Counted from the stretch's first letter, positions 40,981 through 48,649 are shown. The stretch: 64,000 nucleotides of DNA from CAYWXK01 sp964462515 (GCA_964462515.1 CAYWXK010000018.1:1-64000); one strand, 5' to 3'. Made by a program: numbers and translations. Notes: generated by a model from the letters alone, not told the origin.

Positions 40981-41763
40981 TTATTTCAGAAACAATTCCC
41001 GCAAAGCTAATGTATCCATAAGACTCGGCTCTGAACCGAACAGCGAATAAGCCGTAATATTCATTGAATCCAATTTTATGAGCACCTTTTGTTGTTCTGA
41101 CGCCGGAATTTCATATTTAATCAGGACGTCTTTACCTTCATCATCCTTAACATCAACATCTTCGTGATTAGCAAAGCACGTTTCCTCTCCTCGTCCTTTA
41201 ACACAAATCGAATATTCACTTTGTTGCAGATAATGTTTACGATCTGTTGCTATAGAAGGACCTAAAATCCGAATACATGGATTTTGCCCACAAGAATACT
41301 TTCCTGTATACACAAAAATTGCAACATGTTCTTTTTTGGAATATATATCTCCAAAAGCGAAGAAGGCGGCTATGTATGGTGATTTAGTCCAGTCTATCAA
41401 AGGACTTGGGAATCCATTGTGTCTTAAGTATGCCATAAATTCATAAGTCGAGAACGGTAATTCAAACTTTCCGAGGTTTATATTTTGCTCCTTTTTTTCC
41501 AGATCCCATTTCCTGCTGGTGCAGGTTGAAATGTGTTTGCAAACAACTTCTAATATTGTTTGATAATCAGAAAACTTCATCTCCCTTTTTACCCTATCAA
41601 GGGTCGATTCCAAGTTATATTCGGAGTCTTTTACTCCCCTATAAAGGGGACACTCCATAGTGCTTCTCTGTTCTTGTCGTTGCAGTTCCTTGAACTGTTT
41701 ATCTATCTCTATCAATTTTCCTTCAAAATCTTCCCAAGTATTGAGTGGTATTGGTTTTTTCAT
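40981..41763 (-). CDS. FRG-domain protein
   Basis: A 260-residue soluble protein with the FRG domain: LYRGVKDSEYNLESTLDRV carries the Phe/Tyr-Arg-Gly motif (about residues 41-43), and LIDWTKSPYIAAFFAF (about 118-133) is the second conserved block. FRG proteins are of unsettled biochemistry; some occur in anti-phage or toxin contexts. It lies between pyrG and kdsB, but is separated from both by short repeats of the CACAGAG/CTCTGTGG type, so it looks like a later arrival. No partner gene is visible. Confidence 0.75.
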   Translation of the reverse strand: MKKPIPLNTWEDFEGKLIEIDKQFKELQRQEQRSTMECPLYRGVKDSEYNLESTLDRVKREMKFSDYQTILEVVCKHISTCTSRKWDLEKKEQNINLGKFELPFSTYEFMAYLRHNGFPSPLIDWTKSPYIAAFFAFGDIYSKKEHVAIFVYTGKYSCGQNPCIRILGPSIATDRKHYLQQSEYSICVKGRGEETCFANHEDVDVKDDEGKDVLIKYEIPASEQQKVLIKLDSMNITAYSLFGSEPSLMDTLALRELFLK

Positions 41764-41828
41764 CGTATCAACCGCTTAACAACTAAAATCTTTTTTTCTC
41801 TGTGTCCTCTGTGGCAAAAAGAAAATAA

Positions 41829-42677
41829 CTAAAATCCTCTGTGGCTATTTTTATATCTTTTTACGAATTCTGCGTATTGCTGCGGGGTGTCGATGCCATC
41901 ACAGGTGTGTTTGACCTTGCCGACTAATATACCAAAGCCATTTTCAATCGCACGCAGTTGTTCGAGTTTTTCGATTTTTTCAAGCGGTGTCTGCGGCAAA
42001 GAAGTAATCTTCAGTAAGAAGTCCTTGCGATAGGCGTAAATTCCAATATGCCGAAGGTATTGTCCTAATTTGCCTATGCCGGCCTTTTCCCTGTCATAAG
42101 GAATCGGACTTCTGGAGAAATAGATTGCCCGTCCAACCTCGTATTGCGTGTTGCGTATTTCGTGTTGTGTATTGTCATTCCCGCGAAAGCGGGAATCCAC
42201 TTCTTTCTTTTCGCACGACGCATCACGCACCACGCACAACGACATTACGACTTTCACAATATTCGGGTTGGCAATCTGTTCGGCGTTATCGAACGGCGCT
42301 GCTAATGTGGCCATTGGATAATCAGGATTATCAATTAGCAGCCGGGCCAGATAGTCAATATTGGCCGGGTCGATTTCCGGCTCATCGGCCTGGAGATTAA
42401 CTACGATGTCGGCATCTATATTTGCAACGGCTTCGGCGATGCGGTCGGTGCCGCTTTTGTGTCTCACTGAGGTTAAAACACATTCGGCTCCGAAGGATTT
42501 TGCGGCATCGACGACCCTCCGGTCATCGGCTGCTATTATTACTTTGTCGAGTAGTTTGGCCCGGCAGGCCTGTTCATAGACGTGCTGGATGAGGAATTTG
42601 CCCGTATCTTTGGCGAGAACTTTACCCGGGAATCTTGTCGAACTATAATGAGCTGGAATACAAGCCAAAATTTTCAA
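41829..42677 (-). CDS. kdsB: 3-deoxy-manno-octulosonate cytidylyltransferase
   Basis: A 282-residue enzyme that activates Kdo with CTP to CMP-Kdo for lipopolysaccharide synthesis. It has the nucleotide-binding start ACIPAHYSSTRFPGKVLAKD, the metal-binding VVNLQADEPEIDP (about residues 92-104), the AIYFSRSPIPYDR motif and HIGIYAYRKDFL. The normal length is about 245-250. The surplus is an insertion at residues 145-182 encoded by repeat DNA, between VKVV and RAIYF. Without it the order of motifs is canonical. Kdo synthesis implies an LPS-type outer membrane. It is next to pyrG, which makes the CTP substrate, with the FRG gene between them. Confidence 0.9.
   Translation of the reverse strand: MKILACIPAHYSSTRFPGKVLAKDTGKFLIQHVYEQACRAKLLDKVIIAADDRRVVDAAKSFGAECVLTSVRHKSGTDRIAEAVANIDADIVVNLQADEPEIDPANIDYLARLLIDNPDYPMATLAAPFDNAEQIANPNIVKVVMSLCVVRDASCEKKEVDSRFRGNDNTQHEIRNTQYEVGRAIYFSRSPIPYDREKAGIGKLGQYLRHIGIYAYRKDFLLKITSLPQTPLEKIEKLEQLRAIENGFGILVGKVKHTCDGIDTPQQYAEFVKRYKNSHRGF
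42132..42245. repeat. Repeat tract inserted in frame in kdsB
   Basis: About 114 bases made of the hairpin TTCCCGCGAAAGCGGGAA (42178-42195), flanked by degenerate words (TTGCGTGTTGCGTATTTCG on one side, CGCATCACGCACCACGCAC on the other). Read on the gene's strand it encodes VDSRFRGNDN and neighbours. The same hairpin with one change occurs at 48694-48711 between genes. Confidence 0.75.
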
Positions 42678-42946
42678 TTTTATTTAACCTTCTCGCCAGC
42701 GGACTTCGGCGAGCCGAATTTTCGCTGGGTAAATTAGCTCCTGATTACCGCCGAATTTAGGCGGCGTTGAAAATCCAATCGGGTCTTTATAGTAAACGGG
42801 CGGTCGGGATTTGTCAACAGGGGAAAGGAAAATTTCTTGGCAAAATCAAAATTTTTGCGCCAACCAACAAAAAACCAGGCGTAAACCCTTCGACTGCGCT
42901 CAGGGCAAAATTGCGGGGCTAAATAAGAAACGGAATAAAACTTTGC
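42678..42946. other. Intergenic region before the sugar ABC operon
   Basis: No gene is visible. It holds two short palindromes (TTCGGCGAGCCGAA near 42705 and GCCGCCTAAATTCGGCGG-type words near 42750) and CCCTTCGACTGCGCTCAGGG (42886-42905), another dispersed-repeat-like word. The end contains the promoter candidate listed separately. Confidence 0.4.
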
Positions 42947-42975
42947 TTGTAACAGCTTAGCAGGGGGGATATACT
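42947..42975 (+). promoter_or_regulatory. Candidate promoter of the sugar ABC operon
   Basis: TTGTAA (42947-42952), a 17-base spacer containing GCAGGGGGG, and TATACT (42970-42975). Transcription would start about 60 bases before the ATG at 43043. No operator is obvious. Confidence 0.45.
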
Positions 42976-43042
42976 TTTGGAATTACCGGTTATTGGTGGT
43001 CTTTTTGATAATACTGTAACTAATGTTTATGGAGTGCTAAAT

Positions 43043-44062
43043 ATGAAGAAGGTATTAACCGCAATTGGGCTTATAGTTATTGTAATCGTTTTGTGCGCAG
43101 TAGGTTGCAAGCAGAAAGAAGAAGGCACAAAGAAGTATCGAATAGCTGTTATTCCCAAAGGAACAACGCACGTTTTCTGGAAGTCCATTCATGCAGGGGC
43201 GGTCAAGGCACAGCAGGAGCTAAAGGCAGAAGGCGTGGACATAGAGATTATATGGAAAGGGCCTCTAAAGGAGGACGACAGGGAATCGCAGATAAGGGTC
43301 GTGGAGGATTTTGTTACACTTGGCGTAACGGGGATAGTATTGGCGCCGCTGGACGATACGGCGCTGCGGGCGCCGGTCAAGGATTCGGTGAATAGAGGCA
43401 TTCCGGTAGTGATAATCGACAGCGGCCTTAAAAGCGAGGATTACGTCAGCTTTGTCGCAACAGGCAATTACGAAGGCGGCAGAAAGGGCGGCGAACAATT
43501 AGCCAAAACCATAGGCGGAAAAGGAAAGGTCATTATGCTGCGATACCAGGAAGGTTCGGCCAGCACTATGGAGCGGGAACGGGGCTTTTTAGATGTGCTG
43601 AAAGAAAAATATCCCGATATTCAGGTTGTCAGCGCTAATCAATATGGCGGCGCAACAACGGAAAGCGCATATCAGGCCGGCGAAAACCTCTTGGCTTCGC
43701 TGCGGACACCCGATGGGACGTTGACCATTGATGGGATATTCTGCCCCAATGAGTCAACGACATTCGGGATGCTGCGGGCACTACAGGATGGCGGCCTGGC
43801 AGGAAAGGTTAAGTATGTTGGTTTTGACAGTTCCGATAGGTTGGTGCAGGCGCTGCGGGATGGCCAGATGCACGGACTGGTGCTGCAGGACCCAATCAAT
43901 ATGGGTTACTTAGGGGTCAAGACTATGATGGCGCACCTGAAGGGCGAGAAGGTGGAAAAGATAATCGACACCGGCTCGATAGTGGCGACCCTTGAAAATA
44001 TGAATGACCCCGAGATTAAGAATCGACTTGAGCCGGATTACAAAAAATGGCTGAACGAGTAG
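43043..44062 (+). CDS. Ribose-type sugar ABC transporter substrate-binding lipoprotein
   Basis: A 339-residue periplasmic binding protein with a lipoprotein signal (VIVIVLCAVGC, Cys near residue 22). The type-I periplasmic fold of the RbsB/LsrB cluster is visible: YRIAVIPKGTTHVFWKSIHAG, GVTGIVLAPLDDTALRAPV, IPVVIIDSGL, FVATGNYEGGRKGGEQLA and VKYVGFDSSDRLVQALRDGQ. ATG 43043 opens the signal; an upstream frame from 42977 overlaps the promoter. It feeds the ATPase and permease encoded next. The conserved VIIDSG and Arg residues fit a pentose or related sugar, but the ligand is not determined. Confidence 0.85.
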   Translation: MKKVLTAIGLIVIVIVLCAVGCKQKEEGTKKYRIAVIPKGTTHVFWKSIHAGAVKAQQELKAEGVDIEIIWKGPLKEDDRESQIRVVEDFVTLGVTGIVLAPLDDTALRAPVKDSVNRGIPVVIIDSGLKSEDYVSFVATGNYEGGRKGGEQLAKTIGGKGKVIMLRYQEGSASTMERERGFLDVLKEKYPDIQVVSANQYGGATTESAYQAGENLLASLRTPDGTLTIDGIFCPNESTTFGMLRALQDGGLAGKVKYVGFDSSDRLVQALRDGQMHGLVLQDPINMGYLGVKTMMAHLKGEKVEKIIDTGSIVATLENMNDPEIKNRLEPDYKKWLNE

Positions 44063-45687
44063 ATTCAAGCCCCGCCGAAGGCGAAATGTGGCACGGGCTT
44101 CCAGCCCGTGAAAACACAGCCAAGCCTGCCCTGAGCGCGGCCGAAGGAATGACCGTGCCACAGGTTGCCCTGGACACAATTCGGCTTCAAATGCAGGGAA
44201 TTTGCAAGCGCTTTGGGGCGACCGTGGCGCTGGACGATGTGGGCATTGAGGTTACGGCAGGCGAGGTGCTTGCGCTGGTGGGAGAGAACGGCGCAGGCAA
44301 AAGCACACTGATGAAGGTGCTTTCGGGTGCGGTCAAGCCGGATGCAGGGCAGATGTGGCTGGATGGCGTGCCGTATAGGCCGGCTAATCCGCTCGAGGCC
44401 CGGCGAGCGGGCGTGGCAATGATTTATCAGGAGCTTTCGCTGGCTCCACACCTGAGCGTCGAAGAGAACATTATGTTGGGTATGGAGCCATCGAGAGCGG
44501 GCATAGTTTGCTGGAAGCAAGTCCGCCGGCGAGCAATAGAGGCAATCAAAGAATTTGATAACCCCGAGCTGACGCCGCAAGCCCAGGTCCGTAAATTATC
44601 GGTCGGTTCGCAGCAGTTAGTAGAGATTGCCAGGGCTTTGGCAATAGGCTGTCAGGTTCTGGTCCTCGATGAGCCGACCAGCAGTTTGACGCAGCAGGAT
44701 GTCCAGCGATTGTTTGAAATTATCGGTCGGCTTAAACAGCAGGGCAAAGCCATTGTCTATATCTCGCACTTCATCGAGGAGGTCAAGCGCATCGCCGACA
44801 GAGTAACGGTTCTGCGCGATGGAAAGGTTGTAGGCACCAGCGACGTTGCCGGTATCACCACCGACCGGATAATAGCCTTAATGGTTGGCCGGCAGGTAGA
44901 GGAGCTTTATCCTCGTTCTGTGCGTCAGGCGGGGGAGGTTGTTCTGGAGATTGAGGATTTAGCTGGTGTTGATAAGCCGCACTCGGCTAATCTGAAGCTG
45001 CATCGCGGGGAGGTGCTTGGCATTGCAGGATTGGTCGGGGCGGGGCGGACGGAGCTATTGCGCAGCCTGTTCGGGTTGGACCCTGTGCGGCGAGGGCGGA
45101 TTCGCTTAGGTGTCTATACAGGACCTGCTTCGCCGATAAGACGCTGGATGCAGGGGGCAGGTTTCTTGAGCGAAAACCGCAAAGAGGAAGGATTGGCGAC
45201 CTCACTAAGCGTTGCTGATAATGTGACACTTTCAAATCTTAGAGGTTTTGGCCCGTTAGGTCTGGTGCTGCCGACCCGCCAGCATAAGGCGACGAGGCGC
45301 TGGATAGAGCGATTGGGCATCCGCTGCCGGGGGCCGGGACAACCCGTATTATCTTTATCAGGCGGCAATCAGCAGAGGGTGGCGCTGGCCAGACTTTTGC
45401 AGCACGATGTAGATGTATTTCTTTTGGATGAGCCGACACGCGGTATCGACGTGGCAGCAAAGGCTATGATTTACAGGTTAATTGACTCGTTAGCAACGGG
45501 CTCACCGGCTGATGGTCATCCGCCCAAGGCGGTGTTAATGGTCAGCAGTTACCTGCCTGAGCTGTTGGGGGTATGTGACAGGGTGGCAGTGATGTGCCGG
45601 GGGAAATTAGGCCCTATCCACCAGGTTGAGGATGTGGATGAGCACAAACTTATGCTGGAAGCGACCGGACAGGTGATAAGTGTATGA
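44047..45687 (+). CDS. Ribose-type sugar ABC transporter ATP-binding protein
   Basis: A 546-residue double ABC ATPase like RbsA/MglA. First half: Walker A GENGAGKST (residues 79-87), LSVGSQQLVEIARAL and VLVLDEPTSSL. Second half: degenerate Walker A GAGRTELLRSLFG, LSGGNQQRVALARLL and FLLDEPTRGID. The family starts at about residue 47 here (LQMQGICKRFGATVAL), so there is a 45-residue extension. It contains a 72-bp repeat translated as WHGLPARENTAKPALS and on. ATG 44047 overlaps the upstream gene; ATG 44149, inside the repeat, would remove most of the extension. A further possible short insertion lies at residues 486-496. It energises the permease encoded next, with an ATGA overlap. Confidence 0.85.
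   Translation: MAERVDSSPAEGEMWHGLPARENTAKPALSAAEGMTVPQVALDTIRLQMQGICKRFGATVALDDVGIEVTAGEVLALVGENGAGKSTLMKVLSGAVKPDAGQMWLDGVPYRPANPLEARRAGVAMIYQELSLAPHLSVEENIMLGMEPSRAGIVCWKQVRRRAIEAIKEFDNPELTPQAQVRKLSVGSQQLVEIARALAIGCQVLVLDEPTSSLTQQDVQRLFEIIGRLKQQGKAIVYISHFIEEVKRIADRVTVLRDGKVVGTSDVAGITTDRIIALMVGRQVEELYPRSVRQAGEVVLEIEDLAGVDKPHSANLKLHRGEVLGIAGLVGAGRTELLRSLFGLDPVRRGRIRLGVYTGPASPIRRWMQGAGFLSENRKEEGLATSLSVADNVTLSNLRGFGPLGLVLPTRQHKATRRWIERLGIRCRGPGQPVLSLSGGNQQRVALARLLQHDVDVFLLDEPTRGIDVAAKAMIYRLIDSLATGSPADGHPPKAVLMVSSYLPELLGVCDRVAVMCRGKLGPIHQVEDVDEHKLMLEATGQVISV
44087..44162. repeat. 72-bp coding palindromic repeat, copy 1 (sugar ABC ATPase gene)
   Basis: The core 44089-44160 begins TGGCACGG and ends CCGTGCCA, with an internal hairpin CACGGGCTTCCAGCCCGTG. 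It is 72 bases, 24 codons, and is read from the TGG codon. It is a near-identical match to 47270-47341 in trpE, in the same frame and orientation. Confidence 0.85.
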
Positions 45688-46688
45688 AAGACGAGCAGTT
45701 GGTATCGGCGGAAAGAGTGGTATCCGAGCCGGGCTGGCGATGGCTAAATATACTTGGGCCGCTGCTCGGGCTAATTATAGTATTTGCAATTTTTGCAGGT
45801 TTCGCGCCATCGAGCTTCAGGACGTGGGAAAACTTGAGGATGATTGCCAGACAGACAGCTATTGTTGGAGCGGCGGCGTTGGGTATGACATTGGTGATTA
45901 TATCCGGCGGAATCGACCTTTCGGTTGGCTCGGTTGTGGCTTTGAGCACAGTGGTGATTGCGTGGCTTTTGGAATATGGCCACGTCCGTCCGCTTACAGC
46001 AGCGCTTGGCGGCATTGCGGCAGCAGCAGCGTTCGGACTGATGAACGGAGTTTTGATAACGCGGTTGCGTGTTGTGCCGTTTATAGTTACTCTGGGTATG
46101 ATGTTAGTCGTGCGCGGGGCGGCCAAGGGAATAGGGCAGGAGCAGAAAATAAATGTGGATATAAGCCGGCTTGCATGGCTGGATGAGCTTATGGCTCGGC
46201 TGCCGGAGGGGAGCTGGATGCTGCTGTCCCCCGGCGTATGGATTGTTATTATCCTCGCTATAGCAATGGCGGCAATTTTGCGATATACGAGACTGGGCCG
46301 GCACGCCTTTGCTATTGGCTCGAATGAGCAGACAGCCCGGCTTTGCGGTGTGGCGGTTGACCGCGTCAAGATAATAGTCTATACACTTGGCGGGGTCTTT
46401 GCAGGTCTCGGCGGACTGATGCAATTTTCGCGGCTGACTGTCGGCGACCCGACGGTTGCGGTAGGGCTGGAGCTGGATGTAATAGCCGCTGTCGTAATAG
46501 GCGGCGGCAGCCTTGCCGGCGGCGAGGGTTCAATCCTTGGAACAATAGTTGGGGCGCTGATTATGACCGTTATTGCCAACGGCTGCAACCAAAAGGGCTT
46601 GCCGAACTGGGTGCAGGAGATTATTACCGGTGCAATTATTGTTGTGGCCGTAGCTATTGACCGCCTGCGCTACCGCCGTGCTCTATAA
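45684..46688 (+). CDS. Ribose-type sugar ABC transporter permease
   Basis: A 334-residue inner-membrane permease of the RbsC/BPD_transp_2 family with about nine hydrophobic segments. Family signatures are AALGMTLVIISGGIDLSVGS (about residues 73-92), FGLMNGVLITRLRVVPFIVT, NEQTARLCGVAVDRVKI and VIAAVVIGGGSLAGGEGSIL. The gene overlaps the ATPase gene by four bases and ends the operon. It is of normal length with no insertion. Only one permease is present, as in ribose-type systems, which work as a homodimer. No sugar kinase or regulator is adjacent. Confidence 0.9.
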   Translation: MKDEQLVSAERVVSEPGWRWLNILGPLLGLIIVFAIFAGFAPSSFRTWENLRMIARQTAIVGAAALGMTLVIISGGIDLSVGSVVALSTVVIAWLLEYGHVRPLTAALGGIAAAAAFGLMNGVLITRLRVVPFIVTLGMMLVVRGAAKGIGQEQKINVDISRLAWLDELMARLPEGSWMLLSPGVWIVIILAIAMAAILRYTRLGRHAFAIGSNEQTARLCGVAVDRVKIIVYTLGGVFAGLGGLMQFSRLTVGDPTVAVGLELDVIAAVVIGGGSLAGGEGSILGTIVGALIMTVIANGCNQKGLPNWVQEIITGAIIVVAVAIDRLRYRRAL

Positions 46689-46714
46689 AGACGAGTAAAA
46701 TTTTTCGATTTTTC

Positions 46715-46743
46715 TTGACAAAATTGCAAAAAGTTGGTTTAAT
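46715..46743 (+). promoter_or_regulatory. Candidate trp promoter
   Basis: TTGACA (46715-46720), a 17-base spacer and TTTAAT (46738-46743). Transcription would start near 46750, only a few bases before the leader-peptide ATG, so the leader would be translated almost leaderless. No trp operator palindrome was recognised. Confidence 0.5.
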
Positions 46744-46753
46744 ATAGTTAATT

Positions 46754-46807
46754 ATGAGGCAAAATAACCGCAAAAATCTTAATAACTGGTGGTGGCCTGC
46801 AGGATAA
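46754..46807 (+). CDS. trpL: trp operon leader peptide with three tandem Trp codons
   Basis: A 17-codon frame, MRQNNRKNLNNWWWPAG, with TAA at 46805-46807. Three consecutive TGG codons at 46787-46795 sit directly before the 1:2 hairpin, the place where a stalled ribosome must be to expose segment 2. Trp is one of the rarest amino acids, and this peptide lies 184 bases before trpE and before a strong terminator, so its role as sensor is well supported. There is no clear Shine-Dalgarno; if transcription starts near 46750 the mRNA is nearly leaderless. Too short for ordinary gene callers. Confidence 0.85.
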   Translation: MRQNNRKNLNNWWWPAG

Positions 46808-46827
46808 TTCCAGCAGGCAAAGAGTAG

Positions 46828-46874
46828 CACGGCCATCTTGGCCGTGTTTTTCAATCACGGGCTGGAAGCCCGTG
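46828..46874. repeat. Two-hairpin repeat inside the trp attenuator
   Basis: CACGGCCA-TCT-TGGCCGTG (46828-46846) and CACGGGCT-GGA-AGCCCGTG (46856-46874) are two perfect 8-bp hairpins. The second is the reverse complement of the internal hairpin of the 72-bp coding repeat. The unit fills the space between attenuator segments 2 and 3. Confidence 0.8.
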
Positions 46875-46900
46875 TTATAAAAATTGTTAGATTTGCAATA

Positions 46901-46938
46901 AACGCAGCCTGTTGGAAAAACAGCGGCTGCGTTTTTTT
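46901..46938 (+). terminator. Rho-independent terminator of the trp attenuator
   Basis: AACGCAGCC (46901-46909) pairs perfectly with GGCTGCGTT (46925-46933). Four more pairs (TGTT with AACA) form inside, and the stem is followed by a run of seven T (46932-46938). Confidence 0.9.
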
Positions 46939-46990
46939 ATTTGTATTTTTGGCGGTTAGCGAATAGAAATTACGTTTAGAGGTTCGGATT

Positions 46991-48649
46991 ATGGATTATT
47001 ATAGAGACATAATACAGGCTGCCAGGCCGGGTCAAATCATCCCGATTGTCAAGCAGATTGATATTTCTGAGCCGGTGGATTTTTTTGCCAGGCTAAGCGA
47101 TTACGGACGGGCAAAGAACTGCTGTTTGTTTGAATCCAGAGAATACCTGGCAGGCAGCGGGGCGCTGAGTTTTGGGACGGCCAAGCCCGCGCTTTACCTT
47201 ACCGGAACCGGCGCTGACTTTACTATTAAGGCCCTGAGCAGCACAGGGAGGCGCATCTTAGATTATTTGTGGCACGGGCTTCCAGCCCGTGAAGACACGG
47301 CCAAGCCTGTCCTGAGCATGGCCGAAGGAATGGCCGTGCCACAAGAGAGATTTGCCTTCTGTGAGTCGGTAAAGTTCAGTCCGCAGGAAATTTGCGGCCG
47401 AATTAAACAAGTCAAGAAAGTTGTCGATGAGCAGACCCGCCTTCAAAGCACAAATCAAATGGATGTTTTGCGGGCAGTTGCGTTTGCGTTCAGACTGGCC
47501 AGTAAACCATTTCGAGTTACCTGCGGGCTGCTTGGGGCAATAAGCTACGATTTCATAGACCAGTTTGAAAAGCTTCCTTCAAGTAAAGTTGACGTCTTAG
47601 GCAATCCCGATTATGAGCTATATTTTGCCGACAACATTTTCCTGATGGACCACGAGCACGGCAAGGGCTACATAATCGTCAACTGCATTATAACCGATGG
47701 CGATACCCAAGGGGTAATTACCGAAGCGCAAAATTGTTTCGATTACTATTCCAATATCGCACGATTTGATGTCCCGAAAGCGCAGAAATATACCGGCTCG
47801 CTGCCGGCAGCCTCAACCGATACCAATAGAAGCGAATATGAAGAAATGGTCGCCAAAGCTAAACAGCATATTATTGATGGTGACATTTTTCAGGTGGTTC
47901 TCAGCCGGACGATAATGGAGCCTTGTCCTGATGAGCCGCTGGATGTTTATAAGCGGCTGCGGGTTTTGAATCCTTCGCCGTATATGTTTTATATGAATAC
48001 GCCTAACACAATTCTTATGGGGTCGAGTCCTGAGCTGAATCTTCGCGTCAGTAAGACCGACACCCGCTACGTTGAGATTAGACCCATAGCCGGCACAAAA
48101 CCCAGAGGCCGGGTCGGTGAGCGAATCGACCTCGACACCGATTTTCGGTATGAGGCGGAATTGAAACTTGACCGCAAGGAATTGGCCGAGCATATGATGC
48201 TCGTCGATTTAGCCAGGAACGATATCGCCCGGGTGGCCCAGCCTGGCAGCAGGGTTGTTACCGAATTATTGACCGCTGAAAAATATGAGTCTGTTCAGCA
48301 CTTAGTAAGTAACGTTAAAGGCCGGCTCGCATCCGGGCTTGATGCGTTGAGTGCGTATTTAGCTACGATGAATATGGGGACATTGACAGGGGCCCCCAAG
48401 ATTGAAGCAATGAAAATTATACGATTATTGGAGAAGACCAAACGAGGCTACTACGGCGGAGCGGTGATGTATCTGACGGTGGACGGCCAGTTCGACAGTT
48501 GCATCACGATAAGAAGTTTGCAGGTCAAAGACCATATTGCTTATGTTCGTGTTGGCGCAGGCATTGTTCACGATAGTGTTCCTAAGACCGAGTTTGAGGA
48601 GACTGAGCATAAGGCGAGGTCCTGCCTGCGTGCGATTCGAGGAGAATAA
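46991..48649 (+). CDS. trpE: Anthranilate synthase component I
   Basis: A 552-residue chorismate-binding enzyme that makes anthranilate from chorismate with ammonia from TrpG, the first step of tryptophan synthesis. The N-terminal region holds NCCLFESREYLAGSGALSFG, the area of the Trp feedback site. The catalytic C-terminal half has GDIFQVVLSRTIMEP, NPSPYMFYMNTPNTILMGSS, ETHP-type core in EIRPIAGTKPRGR, LVDLARNDIARVAQPGSR and TLTGAPKIEAMKII. Residues 94-117 (WHGLPAREDTAKPVLSMAEG and on) are the 72-bp palindromic repeat read in frame; they lie between the regulatory strand region and the core. AGAGG lies eight bases before the ATG. Expression is under the attenuator just upstream. Confidence 0.92.
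   Translation: MDYYRDIIQAARPGQIIPIVKQIDISEPVDFFARLSDYGRAKNCCLFESREYLAGSGALSFGTAKPALYLTGTGADFTIKALSSTGRRILDYLWHGLPAREDTAKPVLSMAEGMAVPQERFAFCESVKFSPQEICGRIKQVKKVVDEQTRLQSTNQMDVLRAVAFAFRLASKPFRVTCGLLGAISYDFIDQFEKLPSSKVDVLGNPDYELYFADNIFLMDHEHGKGYIIVNCIITDGDTQGVITEAQNCFDYYSNIARFDVPKAQKYTGSLPAASTDTNRSEYEEMVAKAKQHIIDGDIFQVVLSRTIMEPCPDEPLDVYKRLRVLNPSPYMFYMNTPNTILMGSSPELNLRVSKTDTRYVEIRPIAGTKPRGRVGERIDLDTDFRYEAELKLDRKELAEHMMLVDLARNDIARVAQPGSRVVTELLTAEKYESVQHLVSNVKGRLASGLDALSAYLATMNMGTLTGAPKIEAMKIIRLLEKTKRGYYGGAVMYLTVDGQFDSCITIRSLQVKDHIAYVRVGAGIVHDSVPKTEFEETEHKARSCLRAIRGE
47268..47343. repeat. 72-bp coding palindromic repeat, copy 2 (trpE)
   Basis: The core 47270-47341 has the same ends (TGGCACGG and CCGTGCCA), the same internal hairpin and the same length as 44089-44160, differing at about nine bases. 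It starts at the first base of codon 94. The other two forward frames contain stops, so only this frame is tolerable in this orientation. Confidence 0.9.

Larger units (their letters stand above)
46795..46938 (+). promoter_or_regulatory. trp attenuator (segments 1-4)
   Basis: Segment 1 GCCTGC (46795-46800) pairs with GCAGGC (46813-46818), extended by GGA/TCC, with the leader stop codon in the loop. Segment 2, 46808-46818 (TTCCAGCAGGC), can instead pair with segment 3, 46907-46917 (GCCTGTTGGAA), 11 bp with one G-U. Segment 3 otherwise takes part in the 3:4 terminator. These alternatives are mutually exclusive. Ribosome stalling at the Trp codons blocks segment 1, lets 2:3 form and allows trpE transcription. 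With enough charged tRNA-Trp, 1:2 and 3:4 form and transcription stops. Confidence 0.85.
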
